From: Gracilaria vermiculophylla
Taxonomy: Eukaryota; Rhodophyta; Florideophyceae; Gracilariales; Gracilariaceae
DNA: 64,000 bases
Direction: 5' to 3'
Assembly (NCBI GenBank): GCA_019155205.2
Contig: JAHNZQ020003148.1
Location: 1,553,782-1,617,781 of the forward strand
The notes beneath the pieces were generated by a model. It worked only from the letters and a program-made list of their open reading frames with translations. It did not search any database and was not told the origin of the DNA. Shown in pieces: positions 40,252-53,157 of the stretch (the first letter of the stretch is position 1; every line of letters begins with the position of its first letter). The position numbers were made by a program, and so were the translations under genes.

Positions 40252-41568
40252 TCATAATTTATCCTTATCCACATCATACAAGTCATCCCCTCCGAATGGA
40301 GAGTCCTTCGTACCCCAGTGTGCTGCTTTCCCACGAGCAATGTAAGCTGCAGCTAGAGCCGCCAATGCAGTAAAAGCCGTGCCCACTAATCCAACAACAG
40401 GTCCAAGCCAACCCCATTTTGACCCTTCTCCGTCGCCAGTTTTTAACCTGGGCCTTCTGCCTCTTTTTCTGGGAGGACCAGTACTATTCTTAAGTGTTTT
40501 AACATTGTCTGGTTCCGTTAATACCATTGGTTCCTGTGAATGGTCTGCAGATCCAACTTCCTCATCATTATTCGCAGTGTTTTCAATCCTCGCGTCTGGT
40601 ACGAAAACATCCTCCAAGTATTTTGCGTATACAGGTGGATCCAATGTAGTAGGCGCTTTTGTGTTGTCAACAGAAACAATGACCCCCCCCAGTCCTGTAT
40701 CATTAGTGACAGCTATTACAGCCGGTAATTTTGAATCAATTCCTGACACACATATCATGGACTTGCAAGTACCAGTAAAAACACATCCTGCTACATTCGT
40801 GAACGGCTTTTCACATCTGGCATGGCATTCAGATTGAGGTATACAAACTGACTTTTCAGCTTCCGAACTGCACAGATTACACGACGTCCTCATCCGCACT
40901 ATCTCCACGTCATCGTTTCGGATGTTTCGGCAAACATTACGACATTGAACAAATTCTTGCTCTTCGTCGACCGAGAGCAACGCGTCTCCAGATTTCCTAC
41001 AGACTTTGCTGTCAATACGATAGTAAGTTCCATGGCAACTATCTCTGGATATCAGCACCGCATCGAGTGAGTTGTCATATGGAGATTTATCGGATGTTAC
41101 AGAGTCATTCACGCGAACTATAGTGCGAGGTCCAGCATATGTGATTCTGGTGAAGTTGGCCGGCCGCCCTGTGTTCCTGTCATGAAAGCATGTGAACTCG
41201 CGACATGTGCCTGAGTACACGCAACCTGGGGGCTCTTCGCCGCAAGCAGAAATGCAAACTGCTCGTGGCTGACACATACGCGTACCATGGTCAAACGTAC
41301 GAAACGGCTGCACGAGATGGCAGAGATCGAAGGCGCACTCGGCCGACCGAGTGGTCATGGCAATGTCCGGATGTGAAAATGACTGACAACCCACGCGACA
41401 TTGATTGGGCTTCGAAGTTTTGACGCGATCGTCGCCAAGTGCAATGTCCGTAGCATCCCCGCAGAATGTACGGTTGCGCCTAGGCATGGCGCAGAGCTCA
41501 GTAGCATCGAGTTCCAGAGCTCCATGAAACAATACTATGAAAAATAGCAATTGAAATACAGCGTCCAT
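40252..41568 (-). CDS. Cysteine-rich type I membrane protein with an internal duplication
   Basis: A 438-residue protein of unknown function. The chosen Met at 41568 begins a signal peptide ('MDAVFQLLFFIVLFHGALE'); the frame is open to a Met at 41649, but that extension would bury the signal. The ectodomain holds about 30 cysteines in two related units. One contains 'MCQPRAVCISACGEEPPGCV' then 'GTCREFTC'; the other contains 'VCIPQSECHARCEKP', then 'GCVFTGTCKSMIC'. Each is followed by a beta-rich segment ending 'RTIVRVND' or 'GVIVSVDN'. An acidic linker and a basic stretch (RKRGRRPRLK) precede one transmembrane helix at about 387-411 and a short acidic tail. It could be a surface or cell-wall protein. 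It is intronless and the only convincing host gene between 16 and 64 kb. I do not recognise a named family. Confidence 0.75.
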   Translation of the reverse strand: MDAVFQLLFFIVLFHGALELDATELCAMPRRNRTFCGDATDIALGDDRVKTSKPNQCRVGCQSFSHPDIAMTTRSAECAFDLCHLVQPFRTFDHGTRMCQPRAVCISACGEEPPGCVYSGTCREFTCFHDRNTGRPANFTRITYAGPRTIVRVNDSVTSDKSPYDNSLDAVLISRDSCHGTYYRIDSKVCRKSGDALLSVDEEQEFVQCRNVCRNIRNDDVEIVRMRTSCNLCSSEAEKSVCIPQSECHARCEKPFTNVAGCVFTGTCKSMICVSGIDSKLPAVIAVTNDTGLGGVIVSVDNTKAPTTLDPPVYAKYLEDVFVPDARIENTANNDEEVGSADHSQEPMVLTEPDNVKTLKNSTGPPRKRGRRPRLKTGDGEGSKWGWLGPVVGLVGTAFTALAALAAAYIARGKAAHWGTKDSPFGGDDLYDVDKDKL

Positions 41569-44500
41569 GCCGCTGATACACAAATTGAGAGTAATGGCGC
41601 GCGCACTTGAGGGGAAGGAGCATTCACCCAAGGATAGCGGCGAAGCCATTTAGGGATGAATATAATGACCCCGCGCTGTGGCAGTTGTTGTTTAGTCTAC
41701 TTTACTGGAAAGTACCGATTTACATGATAAGCGCCACCTGAGATATTTGCTCCAATGTGCCAAGGATTGCGACACGGCTTGACTACATCCATCAATGACA
41801 TACTCAAAGCTACTGCTCTCATGGCTCATGTAGAGAAAAGGGGTCCACTTTACTTACCTTTCCACTTTTAGGGGAGCACTTTTTGAGGCAGCGTTTAATC
41901 GGAGCTATTAGGCTCATGGTCGAAATAAAGCTTCTGGAATGGTGACGTGGCTGTAATGCGCGGTTCGGTATTATGCTTAGCAACAGCAGAAGGAAATCAT
42001 GGCCGCATTTGTGCGATAACTGTCTTTCGTTTTGGTCCGAATGTGTCATTTCCTCAAGTAAACACAAAAATAGAGAAAATTACAACAGCGTAGGAGCGCT
42101 ACAGGGAGGTCCATTGATATTCAGACCGAGAGGGTATGAATTTCGTATCGATCTTCCAGAATTCTTTTCCTTCTAAAGTGGTTTAGATTTTAGAAGGCGA
42201 TATTCTTTTTGCGAAAAATGTCGTTTTATTACAGCCACAGAATTGCGTGCTTTGCAAGCATGTTACTGACCATCCAATATTGCAAGAAACCCTTTCCGTC
42301 TTGTTTCTCTTCACCTCGTCATTCATGCCTGAGGGTTTTCCGCAGATCAATGATTTCGTAAGGTAGAAATCCTTAAGAACGAATTTCCAAACTTGCTATC
42401 CGCTTCAGAACATATCGATTCGAAAAGAGCGCCGAACATGAAATAGAATGTTCAGGGACAAGAGGGAAAGTCAAAATTTCAAAACCTTTCGTGAAGCCAT
42501 GTATGTCAACACGGTAAATTTCAATCATTGTCATACTCCGTGCTTTTCTATTCCTACCGAGTATTGAGTCTTCATTCCCACATGCCTGCCATGTACTTCA
42601 TTTTTGCAACTTCGACGACTTCCTTCCCCACGTGGAATCTTCAAAAAAAGTTCCATATTTGATTGCAAATTTGATCCCATCAAAGTAAGAGGTGGCACGC
42701 GCGCTTTCGCTTCTCCATAGCAAAGCTGGCAGACTTCTGCGAAAGTTTTGGTATTTATAAAATGGTTTGTAAACGTGTTGCTGAGATTGACCTCTAGATA
42801 TCCGTTTAGTGTCCTACTTTAGTCTGAAACATGCTTCTTTTGAATCATTGGAAGATGACTTTTTTGTTCATGTATTCTAAGTTGATGGTCCCTGAAGGAG
42901 TTTTCATGAAGCACAAAATACAATTGAGTTTGCGAAAAAAATGTATCAATGCTTAGAACTTGCGTCAAAGTAAGCAGTGCGTTCATGCAAGAGCATCTCT
43001 CCCTTATCAAAAACCGCTCTTCTTCATTTCGTAGAATTTAAAAGCATCTCTTTCTCCTGAAACACGTGTTTATTCATTTTGGAAAATTACTTTTCCAAAG
43101 ACTGTGATCGATCCTCGTCCACTTTTCGTATATTGCTCGCTTAGCGAGAAAGTTTTACAGATATTTGAATTTCTTTTTGGACTCAGTATGTAAAAGAACA
43201 CCTTTAGTGTCCATAGGACATTTGGCATCACACGGGGTCATTCAACCTCATACGAGACCAATGTTGCTGGAGCTCTACAAAGTGCAAAAAATGAGAAGAA
43301 CATCTCAGCACTTCTTCACTGTAGTCACTTTCTTCTTGGTTGGCATAAATCAATTTATGCAATTTCTCAATAGATCTTTCCAGCAAAAACTTGTGAACAA
43401 CGTAAAATGTAGCTTCCTACAGACAAAATATTAGTGGTTATCCCACATTGTGGAAATTGTTTAGATATTTCTAAAACAATATAGCTTACATTCTAATGCT
43501 ATACCACCGTTAACGCACTCAGTGTAGAATAGTAATACTATACTTCCCAAACAAATAGTCTCCAAAAATAAAACGATTGCATTTTCTCTGCTAAAATAAA
43601 TTCTAACGCCTGTACAAGAAGTTTTGAATACAAGGAAGAATTATAACATAGTCTATATGATTTTATGTAACAATGCAACAAAACTGCATATACCATTTTT
43701 TTAAACCAATAGAATAACCCTGAAGAGAGAAAAACTGTAGTGATACGTTTTCGTCGCAAGGACTTCATCTTTGCATAAATACTTAATCTTTGATTCACGA
43801 ACATTATGCACCTAGAACAGGTATGCACAAAAAAAGCAAAATGTCACGCAAGAAAAAAGAACCTTAAAAAGCTATCTTCCAACAGGTTGGGTAAGAAGAA
43901 AAGAAAATCAACCCTTTTAACATTACGTTTTCTGCATAGAATCTCACTCCTTACTCAAAATTATATGCAAAAAGCATAGAAAAACACTGACTTTTCTTGT
44001 TGCCTTATTTTTACTGTACTTGCACAAATAAAAAGAAATACGTATATGAACAATAATCAAAACTTTACGAAAAGATTTAATTTTTAAAAAATGCTCTTCG
44101 GGTAATGCTGTAATAATGTGGAAAGACAAAACAAAGAATCATATTAAGATGCTTTGTAGCTGATCTACCACTTAAGAGCTGTGAAAAAGGTTGGTACTTT
44201 CAGAAATATTTTGCAGTTAACCCGAATCAAAATGAACTCCATTGTCCATAAGAACGCTCCAAAAGTTTTAGATATTTTGGATTTTATTAATCAATTTAAG
44301 GATATTGAACAATGAAATCCTTGGAAAAAACCCGCCACAATTATGACGAAGAAAGCTACGCACATATTCCAACTTCCGTAATATTCAAATTAAAATTCAG
44401 AAGGAAATCAAAGTATTCATGTCAATGATCAACACATTACTGGAGTAATTATGCGTTTTCTAAATTAAATTTCAAGCAACTATTTCAAAAAAAAGAATAC

Positions 44501-47337
44501 TGGACGAAGACCACTATACTAACTTGAAGCACCGTTTTTGAAACAAAAGCTATGAAGAAACAAATAGATACTTGGAGTTCTTAGGAGATTTTTTTTAAAG
44601 TTATAAAGTGCAAAACATATAAACCAAATTTTAATCATGAGTGCATCAGTGTCCTTAAACATGAATGAGATGTTTTTTAGTAAAACCGACAATAAATGAC
44701 TGATAAAGAAAGGTTTCAATCGAGACTCTGGTTGTCGAGATTTTCTTGTCGGTAGTCATGCTAAAAGAAAGCATGCAATGCTTTAACAGTCTTATAGGGT
44801 ATGCAGAAATACAGCAAAAGTTTTTTATTATACACAATGGCTTTGTGGTCCATAAATTATAATGTTTTTCTCCCGTATTGAGAAGCGATACGGATATGAG
44901 CTTGTGATTCAGGTCTTCTGACCGCCCTAACTCAAAAACCACCTCGTGCATTTTAGAATTGAGCAAGAAAAATACGAAATAATGAAAAGAGTTTGTATAG
45001 ATTTACTATAAGAAAAAAATCGGAAGACTAACTAAATTGTTTTATGTTTCCTAATCGTAAAATGAAACAGCTGAAATTTTAATGAAGTGCTGCATTAATT
45101 TTGTGTATGGCTATAACTAATACGGACATTTTACGGCATTCTTTGAGAACCGAAGACGCTTGATATATCCAATATAAGTTGTGCAACACCCGAAACGTGA
45201 TGCCTAGATCTTATACAGAATTTTTCTATTCAGAATATCTTCCGAGAGTTCGATTGGTCTCTCCAGACATCTACTTCCACAAGCTTAGTACACTCATTCG
45301 TCCCAACAAGTACATAAAGGCTTCTAGTTTGAGCGATCCAAATTCATCCAAAATATTACGCGCAGCGGGTACTCAGATGAAAACTGGCTACTCCTTTGCC
45401 ACTCTGCGGAGATTGACCGGAAACTGGCCTTTTTGAAAGCGAAATTGAAGCATAAAGAGAAGAAAAAACGTTATCTATTGCGAGCTTTGGGTTGGAGCTA
45501 TAGTTCTGCAGCAATCGCTGGAAACACAACTGACTCTTTCGTCACTTGTCTCACATGATGACGAACGTGCTGCATAAGTACATGCTAAAGAACGTTCGCT
45601 TTTGACACAAAGTGTTCTATGAAAATTTTTACACTCTCCTTCTTATTTGGACTGAGTTTGTGCTATAATGCCCAGCTCCATTTCTTGCTGCCATGATTAT
45701 CTTTCCGGACCACTTTCATCGCAAAAGGAACTTTCAATTCACAGATTGTTTAATCCTAGTAATCATATGTCGTATTCGGAGACTTCCATTTCAATTAGAG
45801 ACAGCATCAAAACTTTTATCACAATGTTGGATCATTTGGAGCACAACTCACTCAAAAAATTATCCATCTCAAATCGAAAAGATATGAGTGATGGATGTGC
45901 TCGGAACAGACAATATTCCTGCCTATATGGAATCTGAAAGAAATATTTTTGAAACGTTACCTGGAAAGTTCTTCGTCTAGCTGCCGTTCTTTTTCTGAAA
46001 TTTACAATCGAACGATTGGAAACATGTCGCTTGCGATTGTTATTTAGATGAGGCACACAATATTTTTCTCTTCACCTTTCGAAGGCTTTTGAAGGGATAC
46101 ATCACAATTAAAGGCTTCAACCCTTTATCATTCGTAAACCAAAGCTCTGTAGCACTTGAAGAGTGGGTTGAGGTTCCGGACACAGAAATAAAAAGATCCT
46201 TGGCAAAAATTTATGATTTGCACGTTCTAGTAATAGTCCTATTGTTTAATTCACAGAGACAAAATCACATAATAACCTTATAGTTTCTCTACCGGGCGTC
46301 TATTTTGTATTCAAATGAGTACCATTCAGCGCCTCCAAGAGCACGTCTGTCCACCGCACGGTTTCTTAAGTATTCAGAAACGATCTTTAAAAGATATGGC
46401 ACTTGATCTCCCTAACGTAATACAACAGAGGGCAATCTGGATCTATACTACCACTCATTTCACGTATCACTTTTAGACGTTTATGGTGCTCTATAGTAAG
46501 GCATAGATATCTGTGGGACCTTCATTGTATTGGAATGTGAAACAATTATCGCCACCCATCAGAATTGCATACCGATGCACACCCCCCAAAGGGCTATGCT
46601 ACCCGCTGCGCGACTTACGACTTTTCTGATGTAGCTTCAATTTTTGCCAACCTGTACGCGTGGAAAGATCTATGATGAAAAAAAGAACTATAACAGTGCT
46701 CGCCCACGGATCTCAGTTTCTGAAGATACAACAACCGGAACAGATTAGTCACGCGAAGTATTCTAAGACATCATCCACCGCCAATATATTTAAAATGGGT
46801 TCTGAACGACAAATACAGCCAGAATGAAATTATAGGAGCAGAAGTCCGCCCATCATTCTTCAGTTATATTTTCGTACGCCCTCTGCTTGCAGGCATTGAG
46901 CAACAGATATGTCTATCGCTAGTAAATACGATATTTTCCCACTCATCATGGTTCGCAATTACAATCCTTAAAAGGTTGGTGACCACGAATTCGTTTCCTT
47001 GGCATCTGTCATTCTGACCACTTTTTGAGGTATTGCGAAGGTGTTCGTTCTCTTCTCGAAATGGGATATTATGTATTGTTTTTGTAGATGTCGCTCTTTT
47101 CGTGAATATACGATCTACATGAGCGTGAAGCATCGTTTTCTATTTTTTATTCAAAACATGAAAAAATGAGAAAGGAAAATTGCCAGACATAATCCGCTAC
47201 ATTCTGAGCGATCTCCTGAGATCCTATCTGTTGTTAAAATGGTCAATACTGTCGAAAAACAAAAGCAAAAACCGCAGCTGCCCATCGAATATTGTCTTTA
47301 TTGATATGAAAAGCTTCTTCTGTTCTCCATTGAACTG
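41569..47337. other. Long AT-rich region without recognisable genes
   Basis: This is about 5.8 kb. ORFs do not exceed about 103 codons, and none shows a domain. From about 42.6 to 46.3 kb the sequence is strongly AT-rich, with many A and T runs and short ORFs on both strands. It may contain old transposon sequence eroded past recognition; no tRNA or rRNA was seen. Confidence 0.45.
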
Positions 47338-47554
47338 TGTAGCACTTAGTAGCAGAGTTGTTGTTTCGAATTAGTCGGAAAGTGCGCCGTTGAATGTGAC
47401 AGTGTAAGTTTGGAATTCGAAGCTGAGTAATTCGAAGAGGACTACTGCCGGCTTTTGGCGATAAAAGGCACCTGATCGCCAAAGGAGGCGGTCAGCGAAA
47501 AGATGGGAGACTTCTCCTGGGGTTTCCATCATCTTGCACGCGCGTGATTTGCCA
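47338..47554 (+). repeat. 5' LTR of Gypsy element A
   Basis: It starts TGTAGCACT and ends TTTGCCA and is a direct repeat of 52415-52631. It contains a perfectly conserved central block 'GGCTTTTGGCGATAAAAGGC', which includes a TATA-like GATAAAAG. Confidence 0.88.
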
Positions 47555-47605
47555 CAGTAAGTACTTCGCGAAACGAACGGGGTTGCTTGCAGATAGGTCA
47601 GCATA

Positions 47606-48121
47606 GTGGGAGAAGTGGAAAAATCAGAATCGCCGACAGTTCTACAGTCGACTGTTGTTGGGGCAGAAGCGCCTTTTCTGGAAGGCATTGACGTTCCATC
47701 CATATCTCGTTTTATGAAGGAAATAAAAATTTACGAGATGAAATTTGAAGAGAAGAACAAAGAATCAGGCGTGAGCATCACTCCAACATCATACGAGGCT
47801 TCGGTAACGGAGACAGAGTTAGAAATTCTCATTGACGACGAGTATCTCGATGCAAAATGCGTGACGGACATAACTGAACAGATGCTGCAAGACTGTTTTG
47901 AGAAGAATTCAAAGTTGGAATTCAAGAAACGTCATAGTGACGAATGGGAACGGATTGTTTCTGATGGTCGAATGGATATGAAGCTTTTTGATGCCCGAAG
48001 TCGAGTGTGGCAGTTAGTCGTGAACTACAAAGAAGCTTTACGAAGAGCGGACTACATTGAGACAATCGAGAAGTGTGCTGAGATTTCAATTCGTCATATT
48101 CAGGAACGCAGAAGACCCTGA
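47606..48121 (+). pseudogene. gag-like ORF of Gypsy element A
   Basis: A 171-codon ORF starts about 50 bases after the 5' LTR. The protein is acidic and helical ('PSISRFMKEIKIYEMKF', then a charged helical segment), as expected for the start of a Gypsy capsid protein. No zinc knuckle is seen in this frame. The frame ends early relative to a normal gag. Confidence 0.55.
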
Positions 48122-49242
48122 CGGCTACAAACGCACATGGAAGAGATCATCCGAATGGAATGTTGTACCAAGATCAACAAGGAAGATTTCACGAAATACA
48201 CTAAGCGCTTGGCAGAAGAAGCCCAAATCGTGGAGTAGGCCCGGAATGGGTATGCACGATCCTCTTTTGACGCTAAAGTACAAGAAACGTACATTTTGCC
48301 TTTGACTGGTGATAAGACCAGAGAAAGCAACAGAAAGAGGACCCTAGATGCTGGTTCAAAGAAGGAAAACAGTCGAGAATCATCTAAGCGTTTGCCGTTA
48401 TTTTGAAACACTAAGACGTGTCCAGGCGAACTTCTTCTTCTGAAGAATGCGAATAGACATCCCCAAAAGGATGCCACGAGATATGGTCTCGAATTCGAAA
48501 ACAGCAGCGAGACAAGCAGGAGGAAAAGAAGAAAATCCAATCGCTACAGTCTTTTCGAGAAGATGAAAACTCAGTGATGTTTGATGCGACTTTTATTGGC
48601 CGTTCGAATAACGTAGAAGCTAGACTCTTGACAGATCAAGCTGCGTCCGTGAACTGTGTTTCTCGTTGAATAGTAGATGTCTTGAAGAAGAAGTGATACC
48701 TGATAGACGTCGTGCTGCTACAGCCAACGGAGATGTACAACATGTTCGATGAAAGAGCACCCGCTATACAGGCCTACAAGAAATGTACAACAGATCTGGA
48801 ACTGGGCGTTCGACATGGCACGCGTCTTCGTATTTGTCACGATTGTTGGCGGATAATGGATGCCGCTTGGGAGCATGTAGTGCTCGGACGAGAAATATTG
48901 AGCTGTTTTGGGTTGAACAACAGGAAGCACCTGGAGGCGGTTGCAATGAGGCTCAATGGAGACATTGACGTCAGTACGCTGTCTTGGGACCCTCCAATGG
49001 AGAGAGTATCTTCCCGAAAGTCGTCTTTATTGTCGAGTGCTAGCTCTGTACAACATTGAATTGGTAACCTTGATGATGACAATGAGCTTAACGACGAAAG
49101 TGTGTACATTGATCTAGGAAAGGATGAATCCAAAGATCTGGACGCAGCTTTACCAAACCTTGTCAGACCGGCAAGGGATAATGGAATGTTTTCAAGTGCC
49201 TGTGGACAGCTATAACGTCTGGTCCAGACGTACTGGCAAGTT

Positions 49243-49833
49243 TTGTGTCTTAGGTTGGGGAATGCGCCGCAATCCAAAGTCGAGCCGCTTCGTGTAGAGA
49301 TCTTGGACGGGCATGAGCCGCTCGAATTGAAAACCGGACGATATGCAACGCCACACAGGAAGTATACAGATACCTTTATTAGGCAATCCGTTGACATGGG
49401 ATTCATATGTGCCCATCCTAAGGCAGAGTGGCAATGCGCTCCATTGGTGGTACCTAAGAAGGGTGAGGTCAAGTTTAGACTCAAGATTGACCTTCGCCCA
49501 TTCAATGCTGCAATAAAGAAGATTGAATGGCCAATGACTAATCTAGATGCAGAAATGCAGGATTTCGGCAGAAGTACGGTCTTCGCTTCAATTTATCTTG
49601 TATCCGGATATTGGCGGCTGCCTCTGCATGAAGATTCGTATTAAATGTGCTCATTTGTGACGCCGCACGGAGTCTATTTGTCTTGCAGGGTTCTCGTGGG
49701 TATGACTAATGTTGTACCTCATTTTAAAGGATCAATATATTCGTTGCTTGAACATAAGAGACAGTCACTCAAGCTCCGGATAGATCATTTTGCTCTGTAT
49801 GAAAAAGATGAGGAGTTATTTCTGGAACGATAG
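49243..49833 (+). pseudogene. Reverse transcriptase remnant of Gypsy element A
   Basis: Two adjoining segments (49243-49644 and 49645-49833) are separated by a stop. RT motifs: 'GFICAHPKAEWQCAPLVVPK', 'FRLKIDLRPFNA' and 'ASIYLVSGYWRLPL', where the catalytic Asp of the usual S.DL.SGY is Tyr. The position of the YxDD-like box reads 'RIDHFALYEKDEE', where one Asp is His. Catalysis is therefore lost twice. Confidence 0.8.
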
Positions 49834-50890
49834 GCTGAGTTCTTCAAATTTTGCCAGGATTAAGGCCTCTACGGTTCTGCTCGAAAGTCGGGTTTCTTCA
49901 AGAAAGACGTCCGCTGGTGTGGCAGAATCATTGACGAAAACGGATTCCGAATAGAACCGACACGGGTAGAAGCATTCCAAGATTTGCAGATGCCTCAGGC
50001 GGCTTACAAGCTTCGTGAATTTTTCCATTCTTGTAGATGGATGGGTCATGGAATTTCTGATCTAGTTGCTCAAATGAAACCTTTGAGCACGATCTTGGCA
50101 AAAGCCTATGAAAAAGTTGGGGAGCAAAAAAAGAAATTGCTCCGAGGAGTTCAGTTACGTAGCCTATCGTGGGGACCAGACCACGAAGCATCGTTTCAAA
50201 ATGTGCAAGAAAGCATTCAAAACTGCGTAAGGTTATCTTTCGTGACAGAAGATAGTACCGTGTGAATCTTTACGGACGTTTCAGAGAAATGCTGGTCAAA
50301 AGTGAAGACGTAGATCGAAGGAGACCAGCTGGGACGCCCAATCGAGACACAGGAACACAAGCCTCTTGGAGTCTTGGGAGGAGCGTTCAATGTGACACAG
50401 GAGAGATGGACAACGTATGAGAAGGAAGCTTATAAAATCTTTCAGGTGTTTAAGAAGATGGATTAACTTCTACTTGGCCGCGTCAACACAGTCGTGTTCA
50501 CAGACCATCATATCCTCCTGTTTGTATTTTGCCCTACCGCGTTTGAATCCTGGCTTGGAACGCATATCATATTCAAAGTACAGCGATGGGCCCTGTTTCT
50601 TGCGACGTTTGATCATTTCATGGAGCACATTAAAGGGCACAAAAAAATATTTTTGTGGATATGCTCACGCGCTGGACGAAAGGCTACCGATCGGGACTAT
50701 CGGTCAGATCTGTCTTGACTCTGCTTTTAACCGCGGCACAAATGCAGCCTTCTCCGGAATCTTTTTCGTGGCCAAATGCGAAAGAGATTTGGGCACTGCA
50801 GCATAGGACAGAGAAAGCGGAAAATGTCTTGGAAGGTAAGGACGAGCCTTTTCGTGTCAAGAATCGCATATGGATAGCTGAGAATTTAAA

Positions 50891-52273
50891 ATGAAGCTCA
50901 AGCTCATGGTGGTCTCTCACTGTGGAAGCTGTGGTCATCGAGGTGCAGCTGCCACCGAAAGTATTCTCATAGAGACATTCTACTGGAGATCGTTGACTTC
51001 TCACGTGGACGCTTTTGTTAAAGACTATCTCTACTGTCCTTTACCAAGGGCTGGATCAGTAATTGCGAGGCCTTATGGTAGTGCCCTTCATTCGACACGT
51101 CCAAATGAAGTCATTCATGTTGATTTCCTAAATATGGGGAAAACCAACACCGGTTTCCTATACGTCTCGCTCATCAGAGATGATCTCTCAGGGTCTGTTT
51201 GGTTATGGCCTGCTGTTAATGCTGACAATTTCACCGCCGCTGAAGCTTTGTCTACATGGATAGCGTCTTTCAGTGGAGGGGAAGCAATAGTACCAAACTA
51301 AGGCGCCCATGTTCATAATTCGTTAATGATGAGTTTGTCAGAAAAGATTAATTATGTCCACCACTTCACTACAGCTTATTTTCCATGGGCAAACGGGTCG
51401 GTTGAACGTATTTGTCGCGAAGTCAAAAGAGCATGCCAAGCCCTTGTTGGAGAAAGGAAGTTGAAACCCACTCAGTGGCCGACGGTCACAGAAGTTATTT
51501 AAAGCGTCTTGAACCACGGGTCATTGAAGAGATTGAGTCCGAGACATAAGACGAAACCAAAGATGTCCGAAACTCCGCTGGAGGTTTTTACAGGGCACAA
51601 ACCCAAACGGCCATTACTTTCAGCCTGGATCAAAGATTACTACCCTACCGCAGCGTCCACGACTCAAGGGAGAGCTAGACAGCTTTCGGAGATTGACAAG
51701 CTTCAGTCTGCTATAGAAGATCTACATCGAGATGAGTCATCTTTGGTGTGGAAATCCCGAAAGAGTCTAATAGAAGTGCATAATATGAAAACTAGAGTAC
51801 AATTTCCTAGTCTGGATGTTGGCTCATTTGTGCTTTTGCGACAAGCTGTAGAAGGTGGTCATAAACTAGGTTTTAAGTGGAAAGGACCCTGGCGAATTGC
51901 TGGTATCAAGTTGGAATGGGTGTTTACTGTCGAGAGCATAATCAGCAAGATGCAAGAAGATGTGCATGCTCGTCGCATTTTGCCGTATCGTTCCGATTTG
52001 GATGGAACATTTGTTGAAGAAGCACTTATCCAAGCCATTAGACACAATGAGGCTGTCATGAAAAGCATGGAGACTTTCCTAAATATTCATGATAGACCGG
52101 CAGGAATTGAAGTGCCTGTTGAACGGAATGGTCTTCCTGACCAAACGGATTTTACTTGGAAGCCATTCCATCACAGTTGTGAAGATGTTCCAGGTGAACT
52201 CATAGATTTTCTTTGCACTGCAGACCAACGTGAGATCAACAAACGGTCTAAATGTCTTTGCATTGTTGACTAG
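50891..52273 (+). pseudogene. Integrase remnant of Gypsy element A
   Basis: The N-terminal zinc region is 'HCGSCGHRGAAATESI' with a later Cys, and the core begins 'IHVDFLNMG' with 'IRDDLSGSVWLWP'. Stops lie at about 51299 and near 51500. The core resumes with 'HHFTTAYFPWANGSVERICR', which carries the Glu of the catalytic triad. The C-terminal part (51509-52273) includes 'FVLLRQAVEGGHKLGFKWKG', a typical GPY/F-like end of Gypsy integrase. Confidence 0.85.
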
Positions 52274-52414
52274 CGACAAGCTTAATGCATAATCACGTTC
52301 ATGGCAGATGCATCTTGGGAAAAAATTACTGTGACTATACAACCACTCTACAAAGTATTGAATGAGCCTATTATTCTTAAAGTTTGTTTGAAGATGGTTA
52401 TGCTCATTGAGCAC

Positions 52415-52631
52415 TGTAGCACTCAGTAGCAGAGTTGTTGTTTCGAATTAGTCGGACAGTGCGCCGTTGCATTTGATAGTGTAAGTTTGGAATTCGAAGC
52501 TGGATATTTCGAATAAGACTACTACTGGCTTTTGGCGATAAAAGGCACCTGATCGCCGAGAGAGGCGATCCGCAAAAAGAGGGGGGACTTCTCCTAGGGT
52601 GCCGATCATTTTGAACGGGGGTGATATGCCA
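52415..52631 (+). repeat. 3' LTR of Gypsy element A
   Basis: It is a direct repeat of 47338-47554 with about 87 percent identity by eye. Confidence 0.88.
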
Positions 52632-53157
52632 TAAACGGACGAGCCCAATATATGGGAACCTTTTTCCATTCTCAATGGTTATAATCAGTACTACAAATAT
52701 ATTTGGGCGAATACCTTGCCGTATTGATCGCTATTTTGTGCTGTAACTACGGTTCATTTGGTTTATGGCGGTGCTCCCCACCAAACTACCGATTGGCAGT
52801 AGGACGAAAAGAGATAAGTGACTGCAAGACTGAATTCGATTGCCAACCTGGATGTTCTTCAAAACATCTTGATTCTAAATCCTTACCATTGAGCACTTTA
52901 CGTTTAACACCTTACCCCCCCCCACCACTGTCGAATGGTAGATTATTGGGTCTACTGATGACACTAACATATACAACGATATTAGTTTTGTTTTTCAGTT
53001 GTCCTGTGTCACTATGGAGACGGATAAAACTAGAATAAAACCTCTGGCTGAAAAAGACGACTTCATACTGTGTGGCACCAGAATCTAGTTATATCATGAT
53101 CCAAGGATGTTGGCAATGTCTTGCAACAAAGTCTGAATCTCTTTTCCGCCGACTACT
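52632..53157. other. Unassigned sequence between Gypsy A and the Copia relic
   Basis: A 111-codon plus-strand ORF at 52703-53038 has hydrophobic ends and no recognisable domain. The segment may include Copia LTR or leader sequence. Confidence 0.3.

Larger units (their letters stand above)
47338..52631 (+). mobile_element. Gypsy LTR retrotransposon A with both LTRs, inactivated
   Basis: Two direct LTRs of 217 bases (47338-47554 and 52415-52631) flank gag, RT, RNase H and integrase remnants on the plus strand. By eye the LTRs differ at about 29 of 217 positions (roughly 13 percent), so the insertion is old. No 5-base target duplication is evident. All enzymatic frames contain stops. The lineage, with motifs such as 'HCGSCGHRG' in integrase, is the same as the partial element at 62141-64000. 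Confidence 0.88.

Noticed and set aside
42600..46300. Organelle genome insertion, suggested by high AT content
   Set aside because: No organelle gene, tRNA or rRNA sequence could be recognised in this stretch.
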